From NCBI GenBank assembly GCA_018524725.1, contig JAEUWP010000135.1, forward strand, positions 62,001 through 126,000: a stretch of 64,000 bases of DNA, written 5' to 3'. This document shows, piece after piece, positions 59,964 through 64,000 of this stretch; the first letter of the stretch is position 1; every line of letters starts with the position of its first letter. Under the pieces are notes generated by a model. It saw only the letters and a program-made list of their open reading frames with translations, ran no database searches and was not told the DNA's origin. The position numbers and the translations under genes are program-made. The DNA comes from Podaxis mareebaensis. Its lineage: Eukaryota; Basidiomycota; Agaricomycetes; Agaricales; Agaricaceae.

Positions 59964-60488
59964 CATATATTGACGAACGATTGCAGGTTGATCCGGGATG
60001 TCTATCAAACTATTAGGCGCAAGTCAGCAGGATAGAGAAGGGCTTTGTGATACCTTGCAGCCACATAATCCATTCATTTCGGGTTCCTCTGTGTTCCTTT
60101 TCATAGCTGAAAGGTGAGGCGCCGGCATATATGAGGATAGGGGTACGACTGCGATCAGCGTTATGCACAGCGCCTGCAAGACCCTACCGAGACGCTCAAT
60201 GTGACTTGCCATACGCATTGAGTGAGGGGACCTTACCTGTGTTCCAACGTCTACATGAACGATCACTGCTGCTGGCTTTCCGACAACCTGGCCATACCCT
60301 TGGGCGGCACTTAGAGCGACCATTTCGTTTGGACATGTCACAATTTTGAGCGCGGTACCACCATTCTCGACTCTTTGACGCTCCAAATCTTCCAGCAAAC
60401 CAGGGTGGTCAGAACCCCAATTCACAAAGGCGTGTGTGATTCCAGCATCTGCGAGGGCTTTGAGGAAGATCGATGATGCGGTATACAT
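58321..60488 (-). CDS. ThDP-dependent acetolactate-synthase-like enzyme, copy 1
   Basis: A thiamine-diphosphate enzyme with the usual PYR, middle and PP domains. The start is taken at 60486-60488 (MYTASSIFLKALADAGITHA); an alternative ATG lies 27 bp earlier. The catalytic Glu is in VTCPNEMVALSAAQGYG (about residue 52). VDVGTQ splices to GLAGAVHNADRS. The PP domain has the ThDP motif GDGSYMF...LNNGGWN, with 26 residues between GDG and NN. The end is LDCVLEGL at 58321-58323. Introns fall at 58652-58705 and 58677-58735 and elsewhere, and splice cleanly. About 600 residues, apparently functional. Substrate unknown; 2-oxoacid decarboxylation or carboligation is expected. A nearly identical tandem copy starts beyond 64000. 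A TIR element sits 74 bp after this copy's stop. Confidence 0.85.
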
Positions 60489-60925
60489 TATTACGCTGAG
60501 TGTCTGGTGCAACAACGTTGGATGGGCTCAATATATATGAGAATTAAGTGTGCCAGGGGGAGTTTGTTGCACAACCCATCCACCTTCGTGCGTGGAGCTA
60601 TGGTGGGGGATTGGCGACCATGGTCACCTAACACATGGGGAATTTATACCTGCTTGTGGTCGTTCTTTGTCAACGCCACACCATAAATAAGTCTCGTGGG
60701 TCAACATAACGTATAACATTGCGTCTTCCGTGGAGAAAGGTCTCGTGTGTAACAATGGCTAAGACGAACGAGAGTGCGAATGCGTAAAATGAAAGAGGAT
60801 GGGCGGACAAATGTTTCTTCCAATGAAGCAGTGACAGTTCTTCAAGTTAATCTTAGTACTCCTGGAAATCCTTAAATTTACACAATGTACTCATTTGATA
60901 CCACGATTTGATACCATGACGGACT
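60489..60925. other. ThDP copy 1 promoter
   Basis: About 430 bp between the ThDP start and the stop of the S10 pseudogene. Apart from the TATA element, no feature is seen. Confidence 0.4.
60531..60538 (-). promoter_or_regulatory. TATA element of ThDP copy 1
   Basis: ATATATAT lies 43 bp before ATG 60488 and only 16 bp before the alternative ATG 60515. The spacing favours the downstream start. Confidence 0.45.
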
Positions 60926-62145
60926 CTATGTCGAGGACAGCGATTGATTCCTCATAATCTGAGTGAACATCTGGGCGGCGGCTTCTCCCACCCCGAGAGT
61001 GCCCCACTGTGATATATCCAGCCAGACACTCCTTCAAACACACAATGATTCGAGCCTTACCTTGTAAGCAGGAATTTCGTGTCCTGCGCCGAAGAAGCGG
61101 ACGTAGGAGAATGTGCCAGCGCTCTTGAACAGGCCAGCAGATTGACCACGAACCGTAAGGTTTAAGAAGGTTTGAACCTTGTAGATCGAACTGAACTTGG
61201 CGTTGAGGGCGTTGACCATGACCTCGACTCCGTTGAAGTTCAAAATATAGTCCTACGGTCACCCTTCAGTTCACTTGTAACTGTATCATACACAGAAAAG
61301 CAACTGACAGAATCACCATCATAGACAATCGTTCTGACCTGCCCAGGAATGTCAGCACGAAACTCATGTCGTGATGAACACTTCAGACTTGCACCAGCGT
61401 TGAAAGACAGTTTCTAAATCTGGTCGAGAGTTACGCATCCAATCATCTATAAACTGCATGGGCTACACAGGACGGAAAGGTAGGCGTTGACTTACCAGTT
61501 GAGGCAAAGTTGTTGTATACATTTCCGTTAGATTGTTGTCACGTTGTTTCAGTCCCAATCCTCGAAGCAACAGAGTTCAAATAGCTGCCAATGGCTGGTG
61601 GGTATGGATTTGGGATCTTGTGTTAGGACGTAGTAGACCTAAGTCGAGGAGTCAAATGATGGACACGAGTTGGATCGGAGTAGTAGGCCTGGACGAGAAA
61701 AATACCCACATCCCAATTTCCAGCCAAAGGGCCCGAGATAGCATTGTTGCAGAATCTCTGAGCTAATGAACATACGGAATTAGAGCCTCCGTTGTAGCAG
61801 CTCGTGATCTAACATATGCGAAGCTCTGGTGTCATTTGAGTATCGAATAGTGCTTTGGATTTTACGGACCTGGGCTTGCACTCGTTGGAGGATGTCCAAG
61901 CTGTGTCGGCTCGTGTGATGACAGAATCTGGCACGAGAGGGTGACATCGGCTATTGGCTGCATGTTCGAGACATCCAGGATATTGGACGAGAGGATCCTA
62001 AAATCTTTCTTTCGGGTAAAAGTAGCGAAAAGGTCTGGTTCACATCTGGTTAGACCATCACCAACAACAAGAACCCTGAGGTTCAACTTGACACCGTGAA
62101 CGGTACCTCGATCAATGGCAGCATTTTGGGCCAAGAAATGCCTGG
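60926..62145 (-). pseudogene. serine carboxypeptidase (family S10) pseudogene, 5' truncated
   Basis: Reading from 62145 leftward, HFLAQNAAIDRGTVHGVKLN and VVGDGLT match the middle of S10 carboxypeptidases. Next come CLEHAANSRCHPLVPDSVIT, ISGPLAGNWDV, PYPPAIGSYLNSV, NGNVYNNFAST, DWMRNSRPDLE, VRTIVYDGDSDYILNFNGVE and YVRFFGAGHEIPAYK, with WGTLGVGEAAAQMF before TAG 60926-60928. The catalytic Asp (YDGDSDY) and His (GAGHEIPAY) are present, but the nucleophile Ser (GESYGG) and all upstream parts are missing. Breaks include TGA at 61539-61541 where a codon for Trp is expected (GTETT-stop-QQSNGN) and a frame shift near the residue LETVFQ. It is on the same strand as the flanking ThDP copies and is clearly decayed. 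Confidence 0.8.
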
Positions 62146-62202
62146 AGTTTGGACATTTGTCAACACGCGAAGATTGATTCTGACAAACCGCAAATGCACT
62201 CA

Positions 62203-64000
62203 TGCTGCCTGTTATAAGGCTGTGTTGTCGTATTGGATGCTCAGTTGTACACTGCAATTGTTGTCAAGAAACTACAAGTACATGTTTAGAAAGACTGTCA
62301 AAACCACCAAGCAACTATTTGACAGACTTCTCATAATGATTCAAGCACACAATCCAACACCGCACAGCGCCTCTCCTCCAGAACGACCTTCACAGCCTCC
62401 GTTATACTCCTTTCCAGTCCTTCCTGACCAGCATATTCACCAATACCCACTTTGCGACCCCAGGCCCAACCCGAAGAGGCCGCAACCGCAATTTGCGAAT
62501 AGTCTGGGCAATCAGGTCCGAAACCAGTCGTGAGCTCATCAATAGAGGCTTTGCTCCCATCCCCTGTGGGATAGACACCCAACATAGAAGCCTTCGGCGC
62601 CTGGATAAGTTGACGTTAGCGAGTGGGTGATGCTTTAGAAAGGTGTCACTCACGTTCCAGCCTCCGTTGTTCAATACGATAGTCAAGAACGGCTATTTCC
62701 GATAACCATTAGTTGTGCACCACACGGAGTACTAGAAATTCACCGTTTGATACTTCCTCGCCATCCAGAACGCAGTGCTTGGGACACCAAACATGTATGA
62801 GCCATCTCCGACGATGACTACAAGAAGTTCGTATGCTTTCTTCTCGACTTCAGCGCCAAGATATGCTCCTACTGCAGCTCCCAGCGCCCACCCCAAGGAT
62901 GACCCTCCCGAGGTCAAGAGGCTCCCTGGGATTTCCGGTCGCATGTGTCCCCAAACAAGAGGGAGGTTGGTAACACTCTCGTTAAGAATAAGCGCCTTAT
63001 TTCCTTTGCTCGGTGTCAAGTTCTGAACGATCCTCCGAAGAGCACCAAGGAGATTCGGCACAGTAAATGACGCTTTATTACTCATAGCGTTGTCAGGGTA
63101 TTTGGCTTCCTGTGCGTCCCAAATCTCCACTTGCCTCTGGTGTTCTTCCGCTAATTGCTTCCCTCGGTCTTGGATGACTTTTCCACCCAGTACGCCTTCC
63201 CCTACAGCCGCAGCCTGAGCATCCGTTTCTCGAACGGACTCGACGAGTTGAGTGAGAGCAAGCTCTGCATCTGCTCTGCAAATCAACTCTGCAGGAACAT
63301 GGGAGTAGCCGATGTTTGCTTGTAGGGGGTCAGCGCCATTAACAACGAAAACTCGGGCCGACGATGAAGGAGCCTGATTTCCAGGAATCCAAGGAAGATC
63401 GGAGTCAATCACAAGGATGACATCGGCTGATGCGAGATGAGGCGTGTGCGTTCCCGGTATCAGATAGGTGACACCAAGATTGTACGGATGAGAAAAGGGA
63501 CAATTGAAGGCTTGGGGGACAGTTGAGATGACAGGTATAGCGAGGAGAGTAGACAAAGTTAGAAGAGGTGGTATTGCATGTGTGTTTCGCCCAAGATGGG
63601 AAGTGATTATGAGAGGATGTTGGGCTGTGAGGAGGGCAGACGCAATCCTGCGGGCGGCTGGAAGAATGATGAGCGATGTGATTTAGGGTAAGACGTGATT
63701 AGCCTTTCATTAGTGTTTTAGGTTGATCCTATTACTCACCAGCTGGGGATAAGGCGCTTGCTTCCACAGACGGCCACCTGCTCAAGCTCGTATCGATTTG
63801 CTCAAAGACGGATTCGGAGACCTCTTCCTCCATGACTTCACGACGAGCCCAGAGGTAAACAGGCCCCTTTGGCTCACTCGTTGCACTTCAGAAGGGATCA
63901 GATGGGGTCAGATGGACCTTTGGAAGATCACCTACAACTGAAGGCCTCGGCGTATGGCATGCGGTATCGTCGCAGGACTGTTAAACTGCGCAGTGTGACG
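62203..64000. repeat. tandem duplication unit 2 (ThDP locus)
   Basis: Second unit. Its 3' flank runs uninterrupted from the ThDP stop through TCAAGAAACTACAAGTACAT to GCTCAGTTGTA and GGCTGTGTTGTC, and thus serves as the empty-site version of the transposon insertion in unit 1. Confidence 0.8.
62331..64000 (-). CDS. ThDP-dependent acetolactate-synthase-like enzyme, copy 2 (5' end outside window)
   Basis: A tandem paralogue of the gene at 58321-60488, cut by the window end inside the N-terminal half. Matching blocks include VLDCVLESL at the stop (62331), LNNGGWN, VGDGSYMFGVPSTAFWMARK and LLTSGGSSLGWALGAAVGAY. Further blocks are RVFVVNGADPLQANIGYSH and LITLSTLLAIPVISTVPQAF-like sequence. Exons read open throughout and intron positions agree with copy 1, although intron sequence differs more (the intron near 63690-63738 is replaced or lengthened). 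Differences in the coding part are mostly conservative (for example GKKAYE/EKKAYE, NEGVTNFPF/NESVTNLPL). By eye about nine bases in ten match. Both copies seem usable. Their functions may have diverged in substrate or regulation, but that is guesswork. Confidence 0.82.

Noticed and set aside
1..64000. A single biosynthetic gene cluster uniting FMO, P450, MFS, ThDP and PDR genes
   Set aside because: Housekeeping genes (LAA1, tRNA, E2, chitin synthase, AP-2 sigma) are interspersed and no core scaffold enzyme such as PKS, NRPS or terpene synthase is present.
1..64000. CRISPR arrays, phage or plasmid features, rRNA
   Set aside because: No regularly spaced repeats or rRNA sequence are seen, and intron-rich genes show the DNA is eukaryotic nuclear.

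Overview
ORGANISM. The window looks like nuclear DNA of a filamentous basidiomycete, most likely an Agaricomycete. Genes are dense and broken by many 45-65 bp GT-AG introns. The content is fungal: a chitin synthase, a Zn2Cys6 regulator, a CDR/PDR-type ABC transporter, a multidomain E2 and a LAA1 homologue. No exact species call is possible from sequence alone. Coding assignments come from reading the conceptual translations and joining exons at plausible splice sites, so exon edges are approximate except where stated. LAYOUT 0-16 kb: the last exon of complex I NDUFV1 (+), then on the minus strand a Zn2Cys6 transcription factor, a flavin monooxygenase (FMO) and a roughly 7 kb HEAT-repeat gene of the LAA1/HEATR5 family. 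LAYOUT 16-27 kb: an intron-containing tRNA (probably Trp), then minus-strand genes for a GH15 trehalase/glucoamylase-like enzyme, a cytochrome P450 and a GH2 beta-mannosidase. LAYOUT 27-38 kb: a GNAT acetyltransferase (+), an E2 with a C-terminal UBA (+), an MFS transporter (-) whose upstream region exists as a second diverged copy 1.3 kb away, and a secreted-type protein of unknown function (+) that carries a stop codon inside its signal peptide. LAYOUT 38-47 kb: chitin synthase, AP-2 sigma, a doubtful hypothetical and an F-box-like protein, all (+). LAYOUT 47-57 kb: a full PDR ABC transporter (+) converging on a DUF4140/DUF4139 protein (-). LAYOUT 57-64 kb: a dynamic area with a 1.2 kb TIR DNA transposon flanked by TA, and two tandem copies (-) of a ThDP-dependent acetolactate-synthase-like gene. 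Between the copies lies a 5'-truncated, stop-containing S10 carboxypeptidase pseudogene. HOW THE GENES WORK TOGETHER. Most genes are unrelated housekeeping or secretory functions. Three relate to vesicle traffic or cell wall (LAA1, AP-2 sigma, chitin synthase), two to carbohydrate breakdown (GH15, GH2), and five to oxidative or xenobiotic metabolism and efflux (FMO, P450, ThDP enzymes, MFS, PDR). They are not packed as one biosynthetic cluster. The most informative observations are the transposon with an empty site in the paralogous copy, the duplicated ThDP locus, the duplicated MFS upstream region with CACGTG boxes, and the signal-peptide nonsense codon.
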